A stretch of 64,000 nt of DNA, taken from assembly GCA_051294375.1 (NCBI GenBank), contig CM119270.1, forward strand, positions 11,263,626-11,327,625, given 5' to 3'. A model generated the notes under the pieces. That model saw only the letters and a list, made by a program, of their open reading frames with translations. It did no database searches and was not told where the DNA came from. This document shows positions 1-11,170 of the stretch, piece by piece. The position numbers were made by a program, and so were the translations under genes. The stretch is from Paraspadella gotoi. Taxonomy: Eukaryota; Chaetognatha. The stretch's first letter is position 1. The number at the start of each line of letters is the position of its first letter.

Positions 1-665
1 TCCCATCTGAAAAGCTATTATTTTAATTTACCGACATAAATAACAAAAATAACAAATACAATAACAAAGGCAACATCAACGACGACCCGACATTTTCAAA
101 CGGAGGATTTTAGTGCAGAGATAAATAAAGAGGAAGAGAGGAGGCAATAATCAGGAGAAGCGCCGCTGGGACGTTTTAAAGACTTTTGTGTCTGGTGGGG
201 GATTGAGACAGTGGCTTGCCGGAAGCAATTTTGGTTAAATACTTATCGATATATAGAGATAAGTATTGGCTTACTAGAAAGGTTGAATGATTTTATTTTT
301 CTTTCCACTTTCTCTCCTTTTCTCATATGAGTTAAATATTTGTCTGTCCTGTCAGTATCTAACTTTTCTGACTGAAGCGAAAGAGCACTACTAAGCAAAA
401 CTTAATTGGAGCCACTTTTCAATTTTCAATTTCACTTTCAATAAGGTACTTTTGTATTAATTATTAAAGCTAAAGAATTTAATAGAGAATGCCATTTTAT
501 CAATCTCTTTATCAATTTTCCATCTTTTTTTATCCCATTTCTTCGAAACTCATGTCCGCCCCCTATCTCTTATTTTTTGCCCGCTTTTCTCTCTCTCTCT
601 TTCCCCTTTTCCCTCAGTCCACAACCTTGGCGCCCAGAAACGAGGCAAGCTCTGCTCTTTTTTTC

Positions 666-907
666 CACGTCGTCTTCGTCGTCGTCGTCTTCGTCGTCGT
701 CGTCCATCCGTCCGAACGTCCGTGGTAGTCGCTCTCGTCGTCGTTGCCATCATCGTCTCGTTGACAACCATCGTGGTAATCGCTTTTGATGCCGTCGTCG
801 TCCTCGTCGTCATCGTCGTCGTCGTCCCTTTCGACGTCGTCGTTCTCGTAGTCGCTCTCCGGGCGACTGGAGGCTGCCACGTAGTCGTCGTCGTCGTCGT
901 CGTCGTT
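666..907. repeat. Interrupted (GTC)n/(GAC)n trinucleotide tract
   Basis: Runs of GTC/CGT units broken by other triplets. Every frame gives a low-complexity product (poly-Asp, poly-Thr, poly-Val or poly-Ser), which argues against coding. Confidence 0.85.
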
Positions 908-1237
908 TTCGCGCATCTAGTCTCGAGATTATGCAGGAAAGTTGAAAGGATTTTTTTTCTTGCAACGCGAAGACGCACGAGACCACAAGTAAAGAGACGC
1001 ACGTCGAATCGGGGAAAAACGAGCGTCGAATCGCACGCAACTGGGTAAAAAATAACGCGCACCCTACATGTGCGCACCTTTTTTTGGTCTTCGCAAAAAA
1101 AAAAAAACAATCTAAATAAAACGCAAAAAACTAAAAACAATACGTTTCGACATTTAAAGAATAATTATTTTGTGTTTGTTTTTTTTTTTTCAGTTTATTT
1201 TTCTTTGCTTTAGCTGTATACTTTTTTCAAAAGTGTA

Positions 1238-1288
<51 letters not shown>

Positions 1289-1292
1289 TTTT

Positions 1293-1351
<59 letters not shown>

Positions 1352-1376
1352 CTCTTTCTCTCTTTCTTTCTTTATT
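1238..1376. repeat. (TTTC)n microsatellite
   Basis: Almost perfect TTTC repeats for about 140 bases, with a few T or C interruptions near the ends. Confidence 0.95.
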
Positions 1377-1489
1377 TTTTTTATCTTTGACCTCGGTCTG
1401 CAACCAGGATTCATGGTGTGACGCGAGCGTCATCAGCGCCCAGAGATGCAGTTTTTTGGGAAAATCATGTCACGTGAGAGCCGCGTGAA

Positions 1490-1621
<132 letters not shown>

Positions 1622-1743
1622 ATGTTTCTCATTCCTTCTCTCTTTCACGTGATTTTTATTCACTTCCCATTCCACTCACGACATTCGCTCCGCTAAAACC
1701 CAACATCTGCCAAGATTCCATTTATTAACTGGTTCGTCCGTCG

Positions 1744-1881
1744 ATGGAATCGTTCGACGCTGACGAGATTTCTGAGAAAAAGAGATCGATTTATATCGAG
1801 TTTAATGAAGCGGATGTCGAGACGAGTTGGTTGATGAACCGCAAATGGAAACATGCTGAGATGGAATTGGCAGAAATATGA
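1744..1881 (+). CDS. Possible 45-residue small ORF, unrecognised
   Basis: An ATG opens a 45-codon frame ending in TGA. The product is acidic with mixed composition (it begins MESFDADEISEKK and contains ETSWLMNRKW), unlike the repeat-derived frames around it. No splice sites, promoter or homology could be recognised. It could be a lone exon, a small ORF or chance, and I have little confidence in it. Confidence 0.15.
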   Translation: MESFDADEISEKKRSIYIEFNEADVETSWLMNRKWKHAEMELAEI

Positions 1882-3161
1882 ACGACAGCTATCTGATAAG
1901 AATTGAAGATATTCTCGCGGTTGAAAAGAGCTGGTCAGCTTAACAACATTTTATGTTTTTTCATAAAGGGATATTTAATAGCAGATGCTCCGGGACGATA
2001 GAATCAACGAGCCAGTTGCAAATTTCTGAAATCGAGTCTGCGCAGGTGCCATTTGTCTTGACTGCATCTGCCGATCTAACGTCAGCGTTCTCCCTTCGTC
2101 TTTTCAACGTTTGAATTCATTTATTTTCATTTCGCTCAGACCTGGGATCCGAGATGTAAATTAATTCTCGTAAAAGATACGACGTTCATAAAGTGAATTA
2201 AAAAAGAGAGACAGGAGTCACTGAATAATTTTAAAACGTGAGCGCTGCACGAGGATATTACGTTGGGTTTTTTTATGCTACGATATTTTTCTTTCTTTTC
2301 AGATGCACAAGAAACGACGCATCGTAATTAAACCCAATCATCTTCACGCACGAATTTAGAAAATAAAACTTTTCAAATATTCAAAATATTAAATATTAAT
2401 TGATATAATCCTGACTTTCCCCGATTAACCAACTAAATAAGCATTCCAAATTTTTAAACTAAAAAAGAAATAAAGCAAGACTGGACAAGATGTTTAAAAA
2501 TGGCGACTTATTCCGCCGCATAAAACCCGACATATATTGCGCGACAAATCCGCTTCACCAAATTCTTATTCATCCCTAATTACTATTCAAAGTCATCCCT
2601 ATCTTCCAAAGAAAGAAAAGCGTTTCAGCCACAGATTCGCCGAGTCAGCGAAAGCAATAAACTCTCTCTTTATTGTTTTCCGCGTCTTCGCTTCTGCGCC
2701 ATCTGCGTCTTTTGTTTTCCTTCTGTCTCAAAATTCAACCCTCATCTTCCATTTTTCCATTTCCATTTTCCCGCCTCTTTTTTTAAATTAAATTTTTCCA
2801 TTTCAAATACTTTCTTTCTTGGATATCCCTGATCTCCCAGCCTCCGCACCTAGCACCGTTTAACGCGCATTGGCGGGATCGCTCCCTAGAGGATCCCCGC
2901 TTTCTCCTCGCGGTTCAACTACTGTTTTTTTTTTTGGCACCAAAGTAAGAAAATATACAAGTTACTAGAACCGCTATGCAAAGCATCTAAAACACAGATA
3001 CCCCTCGGATGTTAAACAACTTAAACAACGTAAACGACAACACAAAATCGTTTCAAGCCCAAAAATAAAATTAACGCCCGAATAAAAACGCCGCTTTTCA
3101 TCGCCAAAGAAAAAGCAATAATCAATCAGTAACCAATCAATCATCTTTCCAATCATCGATC

Positions 3162-6100
3162 ATGTGGACTTTCGGATTCGACGAGGATTCCGTCAAAATG
3201 GCGGCGGATCAGCCTCTTCCCACGGACGCGCTCTTCCTCCTTTCCGTCGGCGTCTTCGGTAAAAATTATCTATTTTTTATTATCATTTTTACAAATATTT
3301 AAAAAAACAAATAATTTTATCGACGTCACGCTGGGTCGGAGCGTCGTTTCGTATTCCGCCCGCTTTTCTGTCTTAATCTCATTTTCCTTTTTAACAAGGT
3401 TTTCTTCGTCCTCCGCCTCCGGTCTGGAACCTAATTTCTCCCTCGCGCACCTCATTTTCTATTCAGTCGATAAAGAGCTATAAATTTTCACAAAGACAAT
3501 ATGTAGCTTGCCTAGTTTTACAAAAATAACGTGTAGTTTTATTTTTCAATGACGTGTCCTTCGTTTATGCTTTTTACGTGAGTCTCGACTCTCGAGAAAA
3601 CATGAAAATCTAAAAATCACAAAAATGAAATCGTCAAATATTATCAATCGTGGTTTAATTCCAGGTTTGGCCGGCAATCTTTTTTCGCGGATGTTTTATT
3701 CATTTTCGTGAATCGACAAACCAAAATTCACCAAACGCGTTCATCATTTCACCACGCGATTTTGGACGGCGTGAGATGTCTTTTTCTGCCTACCTTTCGC
3801 CGGTGGGTGATTTCATATTTCCCTTGTTCCATTCTTAAATCTTGTGAAAACATTAGAGGTTTCAAATAGTTGATTATTATCTCAACCCGCACCGAACTTC
3901 CCTCGCTCGTCAAATGTCCAATTTCCAGGTTCGCTCATCTTCAACTCTGAGCCTCCCGCCTGCCTTGGTTCGGAGGCGCTTACGTTGTTCTCATGACCGG
4001 CGTCTGTTCTTAACATTTTTCGCCATGGTGTGTATATATACTTTATTATATTATTATACTATATAGGGTATCTGTTATATATGTAAAATATCAATGAAAT
4101 TAAAAATTATTTATATTATGTATAATGTTTAGGTCGTCATGGAATCTGCAAAATTTACCGACCAAAACTTATCCGTCAAGCCAAGTATGAACAAGTGAGT
4201 AAGAGAAATGAAAATAACAAATAATGAGGAAAATAGTCTCTATCTGTGTCGAGTCAAATTTCAAAAATATTCCACTTAAATTCATGGTTGAATATTTTTG
4301 GAAATTCCTGAAAAATTCCCAGTATACCCCCAGCCGGGCCTGTTTGAGCTTCGTCAGCAAACAATTATCAATTTCGCCTCAAAACCATCTGCTGATTCAT
4401 GACAATTCGTTTCTGCTGAGGAAATTAAAAGAAAGAAAAAAAGAGAGAAAGAAAAAAAGAAAGAAAGAAAGAAAGAGAGAAAGAAAGAAAGAAAGAAAGA
4501 ACTAAATAAAACATTAATTTTTATTTCTCAGGTGTTGTGTTTTGTTTGGAGTGATGATGCTTTGGATNNNNNNNNNNNNNNNNNNNNNNNNNNNNNNNNN
4601 NNNNNNNNNNNNNNNNNNNNNNNNNNNNNNNNNNNNNNNNNNNNNNNNNNNNNNNNNNNNNNNNNNNNNNNNNNNNNNNNNNNNNNNNNNNNNNNNNNNN
4701 NNNNNNNNNNNNNNNNNNNNNNNNNNNNNNNNNNNNNNNNNNNNNNNNNNNNNNNNNNNNNNNNNNNNNNNNNNNNNNNNNNNNNNNNNNNNNNNNNNNN
4801 NNNNNNNNNNNNNNNNNNNNNNNNNNNNNNNNNNNNNNNNNNNNNNNNNNNNNACAACAATAACAATTTGTAGTATAAACAAATAAATTTTCGCCCCAGA
4901 ACAACCAATAGCGACAGTAATGACAAACAGCGTACAGACTTTGAACGAGACGACGAAATAACGGACTAGTTTTTTTATTTTCCTTTGCCTAAAATGGAAA
5001 CCAGGATAATTGTCGTTTTTTCTTTAAAAAAAAGGATATCCCGACTGGAACACGGACATCGGCAATTGTTTGTTTGTTTACGACGGAAAAACCGTCCGTC
5101 CGTATCTTCTTTACTTTATGTTCATCATAACTTTGAGCGGCGCTTGCATTCTGGCGGTAAGTGGGGTTAAGGGGTGAGGTGAGGCAGGAAAAAGTGAATT
5201 GAACTGGAACCCGGGTGAGGGAGGCAGACAAAATTGGAATCTTGGAGAAGAATTGTATGGACAGAAATGGGTTGGGGAACTTCGTCCAATTTTCGCTTGG
5301 TGTCACTTTGCTCAAAGTTACTGGGTGGGTCGTTTGAGCATGAACATTGAGCATTGAGCGGTGAGTATAGCAGGGATTCGGTAAAGAAAAAATAAAATTG
5401 AAAATGTTTGGAGATAAGAAAAACCTAGTAATTTATGCCAAAATATATGGAAAATAAAAGATTTGTACGTAGCAAAGTATTTCTCATGATGAAAGTAAAT
5501 CTTATACTCAAGCAAAAGGTTATTTTGCAAACGAGTGGGTTCTTTTAACGTTGAAAAGTTGCATACACCCTATGCACTGCCGACCCCAAAGAATATCAAT
5601 AATCAATAATCAATAATCAACTACACTAATTTTAACAATCGCTTTAGGTTTGTTCCCTTCGCACTCTCTACAACGACATTAAAGCCAATACTTACTTCCG
5701 TCTAGCCACTCTCGCACGTCAAACTATGTTGTCACTCTCCCCCAGCGATAAGAAGGTGAGGCCTCATGAGGTTACTTTTCTTGAGAATTAGTTTTTTTTC
5801 AACTTATATAGAAAATTGAAGTCATTCTCTTTAATGATTGCATGTCGTCGTTGAATTGAAACATAATTCAGTTCGTACCATCGAAGACAAATTTATTGAA
5901 ATTGAATTTATTGACATTGAAGGTCTCAAAGTCATAATTGGTGGAAAAATTCGTCACCGAGTTGAGGCATGTCGCCTGAAAGTGTTGCTGTGGCTATTAT
6001 GTTTAAAAGTCGAGGTCACCAATGAAGAGACAGTAATAATTGTTACGAGTTAGTGACAGTGACAGTGACAGTCCCTGATCTTCGGATCAGGCTGTAACAC

Positions 6101-7699
6101 CCTGGTGCAGGTCGCCATAGCCAATGAAATTTAAATGCTAATGTATACACTATACAGTGTTAAAATAATCTATCATCAGCATAGATTATGGTATTAAAAT
6201 ATATTTTGTCAAAAATGCTTTCTTCTGGGGGTACTATCATAATTAAAATTATTATTTTATATTAAAAGTTAAACAAGAAATATAATTACAGCTTTTAAAA
6301 ATTCTTACATTTTCCAATTGAAAATTGGTTGTACCAATTTCATATAAAAACTGATAAAATCATCAAAAGATGATGATGATAACGATTTTTTACAGTTTTT
6401 TTTTATTTTTGACTTAATTATCATAAAAATATTTAAAAAAGAAATATACTTTGTGTAGACAGCTTTTTATGAGCTATCTGAATCTGGTCTTAAAATTGAA
6501 AAATTCTCAAAAGTTTTTGGATTTTCCTATCTATAAATAAATATTAAAAAATTAATAGAGCCATATACAAAAATTTTTGTCCATTGAAAGTACACTTAAA
6601 AGTGTATAAATTTACGATTGAGCGTGTATTCACAGTCAATTTTTGACTAAACCCATTGACTGCGGCTACCCCGAGTAAAAGTGGGCTAAGCGCCCTGTCC
6701 CTCTTAGCTGCTAAACGACCACCTGGCAAGAAACCCGGACCTTTGGGTTGGGAGGCGAATGACTTGCCTCCTGCACCAATGGCCGCCGATGAACGCTTGT
6801 TCGATTTTAATCCACCAAAGAATTCTTTAAAAATATTTACACCTAAAAACCTATCCTAGAAATATTAGGATATGAAGGCAATATGCAAATGAGATTTTAG
6901 TTTTAATCTCTTTTACGATTTTCTTCTTTTTTGCTTTTATTCTCATTATTTTTCTTGTTTATTTCTCTCATAGGAGCGAGAAAAGCGAAAGAGATGCGCG
7001 AAAACAGCGCTGCGTCGATGTACAGTCATTGTAGCAGTTACAGGTTACTTTTATTTAAACTGCAAAATGTGTATCGTTTTTTTTTTCTTTAGAAATTATC
7101 ATAAACTGGTTGAAATAAACTAAAAAGGAGATAATTGAAGTAACCGGATTTGCAACAATTATTTCCATTCCATTCAAGTTGCCTTTTGCGTTTGCTGGCT
7201 CCCCCTTGCCGTTCTCACCATCATTGATCCGGGATACAAGTTTTCTCATTTCCTCTACAAGATTTTTACCATAATCGCTTATTCTAACGGAGGTAAGGAA
7301 GACCAAATTCCCTGTCCGGGGTTCACTCCCTAATAATGATTACATTGATTTTTTTTTTAGCCATCAACCCCATATTCTACATTTTCCTTCACGCAAAGAC
7401 GGCTCATGCGTTAATGTATCTGGTCAAGTGCAAATTCATCGAGGATTGCCAAAAGTAAGGCTGGTTTAAATGTTATTGTAATTTTATATCGTTGAAAAAA
7501 AAAAAATTCCAAGAGACTTAACAGCGTTTTCTTCTTTCACATGAAGTCCCAAAGTTAAAGTGTGAAAAAGGTGAAGTTACAATCATTGGAACAAAAAATT
7601 GCACGATCTTCACGCTTACTGACTATGTTTTGGCGATTGTTGTGTCTCTGTTGCTGTCTGTCTGTCTTTCTTTCGCTCGCTCTCTCTCTCTTCTCTTCT

Positions 7700-7767
<68 letters not shown>

Positions 7768-8168
7768 TTCGCTCTCTCTTTCGCTCTCTCTTTTTGCAAA
7801 TTCGCACACACAACCATAAAGGACTCCTCTCACAAAACGCCTAAGCTCAGACGGCTTTCACAGCTTTTCTTTTCTGTTCCCCCATCCCTCCTCCAACCAG
7901 CCTCTTCTCCGGCGGGAACGACGACGACGACGACAGCGACGACGACGACGACGAGGACGAAGCCGACGTGGAACGCCCCTGCGTCTCTCCGCCCAGCGCC
8001 ACATGCAACGAGAGCGGCGACACAGCCACCACAACTCTCTCCACCGACGCGGCGTCAAACGCCGCCTCCGCCACCGCCAGCGCCGCCTCGCGTCGACGAA
8101 GTTGGCGCCTCTGGTTGTACTGCTTCAATGAAGCTACTAGACTGGAGCGGCGGAGACTCAATCAGTAG
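3162..8168 (+). CDS. Rhodopsin-class (class A) G-protein-coupled receptor, 11 exons, unassigned subfamily
   Basis: A seven-helix plasma-membrane receptor; ligand and G protein unknown. Exons by splice consensus and matching phase: 3162-3258, 3665-3770, 3929-4027, 4133-4194, 4532 into the gap at 4568, 5035-5156, 5648-5755, 6974-7043, 7179-7292, 7361-7454 and 7901-8168 (TAG). Helix 1 carries the GN motif (GLAGNLF). Helix 3 ends in VVMESAKF instead of D/E-R-Y. Helix 4 has its Trp (LFGVMMLW) just before the gap. Exon 6 gives the loop-2 cysteine (DIGNCLFVY) and helix 5, exon 9 the CWLP of helix 6, and exon 10 the NPIFY of helix 7. The last exon encodes an Asp-rich then Ser/Thr/Ala-rich tail ending in a basic stretch. 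Exons 2 and 3 need small indels to stay open, probably assembly errors. There is no Lys at the helix-7 retinal position, so it is not an opsin. Confidence 0.8.
4431..4501. repeat. (GAAA)n microsatellite in a GPCR intron
   Basis: GAAA units with GAGA interruptions, about 30 bases before the acceptor of the helix-4 exon. Confidence 0.85.
4568..4853. other. Assembly gap (286 N) inside the GPCR
   Basis: The run of N begins 36 bases into the helix-4 exon, so the end of helix 4 and the start of extracellular loop 2 are missing. The next readable exon starts in phase 1 at 5035. Confidence 0.98.
6074..6091. other. Perfect 7-bp hairpin with a UUCG tetraloop
   Basis: CCTGATC-TTCG-GATCAGG, directly after four GTGACA-like units (6,050-6,073), lies in a GPCR intron. 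In RNA this would be a very stable UUCG-capped hairpin. No function is implied by the context. Confidence 0.6.
6655..6815. other. GC-richer island in a GPCR intron, unidentified
   Basis: About 160 bases that stand out from AT-rich intron, open on the + strand (contains PPGKKPGPLGWEANDLPP). A Leu-Gly-Trp/Pro-rich peptide would fit either a cassette exon or a transposon fragment. No good downstream splice donor was found, and the flanking exons already join in phase without it. Confidence 0.3.
7676..7795. repeat. (CT)n microsatellite in the last GPCR intron
   Basis: About 120 bases of CT dinucleotides with occasional TTC breaks. Confidence 0.9.
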
Positions 8169-8400
8169 TCTGAATGCATCTAGAAAAGTCTGAATATATC
8201 TCAATAAGTCTGAATAAGTTTTCAAAGGACATTTTGAAAAAGTTTGAATGAGTTGAAGAAAATCTGAATATATCTGGAAAAATGTGAATGTATCTTAAAA
8301 AGATTGAATGAGTTTTGACAAGTCTAAATGTGTCTTGCTAATTCACAATGCGTCCTATAAAGACAAAGCGTCTACAAAGTTTGAATTCGTCCTAAATGTT
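8164..8400. repeat. Degenerate ~20-25 bp tandem repeat after the GPCR stop codon
   Basis: About ten imperfect units built on AAAAGTCTGAATNNATCT begin right at the TAG of the GPCR and decay into unique sequence by about 8,400. The array would lie in the 3' untranslated region. Confidence 0.65.
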
Positions 8401-9449
8401 TGTCTGAATGTTTACTAATTTATCTCATGTTTGATTTTTCGAGGTTCTTTTTTGTTCTCTTTTTGTTCATTTAATTTAAGCAAGTTTTTGATTGAAAGTG
8501 GGTAAATCTTGAAAAGCCACATTTTAGAATCTTCAGGTGGACTACAAAAATAGTTCAATTAACTGATTAATTGATTTGCTTTTTTTTCAACCTCCGCCAG
8601 GAATCCAAATCAAGGTCTCCTTTCATTGTCTGCGCGCTGTGGGTTCAATTTTTCTTTCTAAACAACCAGAATTCTCCAAAATTTTACTTGCGCCAGCTAA
8701 ATTTTAAAAAAGCTGCGCCTAAAATATTTTTTTTTGGTTTATTATTGTTAATTTTTATTTTTAAGGATTTATCTTCCTATTCGTTACAATATTCATATTG
8801 AAATGCAATATGTTAGTACCGGCTTGGGTAACGCGATTTCATCATTGTGCTGTTAAAGTCGACGTTTGTTCCGTGTTTCTGTTAGTTAGAAGATAAATAT
8901 TTTTGAAAACTTTGCGGGTGAACTGTCATATTTCAAAAACGTTTTATGGATAGTTAGGTTCTACAATATTGATTATTACGAGAACAGGATGGCAAATCAA
9001 CGAGCTTTCTGTCGGTTACTTTTTATTTCGGTTATCTCATTATACCCGATATTTCTTAAGTTAGAGCCTGTTTGAATTCTCATTTTCCAGTATAAAACTT
9101 TGAGCGAAAGAAATATAATTTCACACTCAGTGGACTTAGTCATGGTTCTTCCTTTGTTGTTTATATCGAATTATTAAAAGAATCGTTGTGATGCCGTGTA
9201 CATTCCATGTTGTCAAAATGTAGCTGACCTACATAAATAGTCTATTTACTAAAAAGTATACCATTTAAAGGATTATCACGAAATTGTATTCATTTTAACT
9301 GATAACTACGTAAAATCGAGAAAGTTCCATAGTGAAAATAGAAAGCTAGACTTTTCGATAAGCTATCCTTTAATAATAATAACTTAATGGCCATAAAGAG
9401 CCCCAGAAAATTCTTCACTGCTGAAGAAAATCCGACGAAAAAAAATACT

Positions 9450-9465
9450 GGTTGCCGTAGCAACC
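9450..9465. promoter_or_regulatory. Palindromic X-box-like (RFX) motif
   Basis: GGTTGCCGTAGCAACC consists of two perfect half-sites (GTTGCC and its mate GCAAC) with a two-base spacer, matching the RFX X-box pattern of ciliary and sensory genes. It lies 1.3 kb after the GPCR and 4.6 kb before the ferlin start codon. The motif is seen directly; its use as an enhancer is inference. Confidence 0.45.
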
Positions 9466-9548
9466 GTTAATTCGGTCATTTTATCAGATGATTTCATTAG
9501 TCATCCGAATCTTAATTCTACCCAAGGGTCTATCAATGATTCAGGTTA

Positions 9549-9553
<5 letters not shown>

Positions 9554-9627
<74 letters not shown>
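9554..9627. repeat. (CT)n microsatellite
   Basis: About 74 bases of nearly perfect CT dinucleotides. Confidence 0.95.
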
Positions 9628-9630
<3 letters not shown>

Positions 9631-10294
9631 TTCAAACATTCTTTTCACACCCCCCTCATCCTCCCTCATACTTCACATGTTCCTGAATCTTCCCTCCCTC
9701 AATCCTTTTCCTAATTCACGGTTCCATTTCACCTCGAGTTCCGGTGAATCTCCATTTCACCGCCGGCCGAACGTCCGTCCGGAACGTGAGCCGGCCAATC
9801 GACGATGGTACATCCGGTGGCACAGTGGCACTGGTAACGAAATTGTAATTAGGGAAACATTAATTAGTACGTTTTAAAGGCAATCACAAATACGATATAA
9901 TCTCATTCATCGACAAAATTAATTTGTGTGGCCCTTACATTTCATGTAATTTACAGAGTAGTTTTCAGAAAAATACATTTTTAATAAGATTAATCGTGAA
10001 TTAAAATTTCGCACCATGCCCATTTCTAAGGCGACGTTCACTGTGCCGAGGGAAAAAAAAAGTCGTCCGCTCTCGGCAGCATATTATGAGTCTGTCGGTA
10101 TGTATGCCGAGGAGGAGGAGGAGGAGGAGGAGGAAGAGGAGGAGAAGGTGATAGGAGAAGGAGGAGCGAAGGGATGAGGAGAAACGAGAGGAGAATGGAT
10201 GAGGAGAGGAGTCCGGAAACGACCTAGCGGACGTCACCATCTACGTCATCACGGGACGCGGCGCGCCTGCGAATCAGGCGCCATCATCAGGCCA

Positions 10295-10327
<33 letters not shown>

Positions 10328-10839
10328 AGGATCTTTCCCCCGGTTGTTGTGGTTAACGTCCAGAAAAAAAGCATTTTATCCGGATTTTTTTCCTCTTTAT
10401 TTTTCCCCACTTTCACTATCACTCTATCTCTCTCTATCTTTCTCGCTAACAATCTCTTTCTTTCTCTCTATCTCGGGAGCTGATTCCATTGCTCGTATGT
10501 TTTACAACCGCAACTGTTCTTTTTTTATTATTATTTGCGCCGCGGTCGTCATGCTCTTTTGTTTTGCAAAAGAAACTAAAACTGCACATATAATTATAAA
10601 TATAAAATTTAAATACATACCAATTACCAATAAATTTGTAATTGGCTTTTCAGAAATGTATGCTTGGCAAACTTTAAACGAGCCTATACTTTACGAAAAA
10701 TTAATTTAGTTTATATTTTCTGGCAAGTTTTCATAAACTTATGAGATGTAAAAAAGATGACTTTAAAGTTATTTCTTCCTTCTTTTTCTCTTTTTCCGAC
10801 CTCCTTTTGTTTAAACAAATAATCCCATTAGCGCCCACG

Positions 10840-11170
10840 GCGACGACTGACATAAACTAAAGCAAAGAAGACGAAAACGACGACGACGAAGTCGACGACG
10901 ACAAAGAAGAAAACGAAGAACAAATACAGTCATTTAGATAACGACATCGATGACGACATAAGAGATAAAAATGACGATTTCGACGGCAATGACCATAGTG
11001 TGGAAAATTACATCGTTGATGTTTTAGACGATGACAACGACGTCGATGACATCTAGGAAAATGACGACAATAACAACGATGGATACAACGGCGAAGACTA
11101 AGTCGAAACGATAAAGATAACGACAACAATGACAACGACAACAACGACGACGAGCGAAGACGATATCGAC
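10840..11170. repeat. GAC/GAA/GAT-rich low-complexity block
   Basis: Triplets of GAC, GAA, GAT and AAC dominate. The + strand gives Asp/Asn-rich frames interrupted by stops, and the - strand gives an Arg/His/Ser-rich frame. Both look like repeat translations and not exons. Confidence 0.7.

Noticed and set aside
550-1140. Overlapping Asp-, Thr- and Val-rich frames
   Set aside because: Translations of the GTC/GAC trinucleotide tract in several frames on both strands, which is typical of simple repeats.
2830-2925. tRNA-like GGTTCAACTAC box
   Set aside because: No matching acceptor stem, A box or anticodon arm could be folded around it.
3162-8168. Reading the GPCR as an opsin
   Set aside because: The D-F-G motif in helix 2 looked opsin-like, but helix 7 has Tyr, not Lys, at the retinal-binding position (AYSNGAINP).
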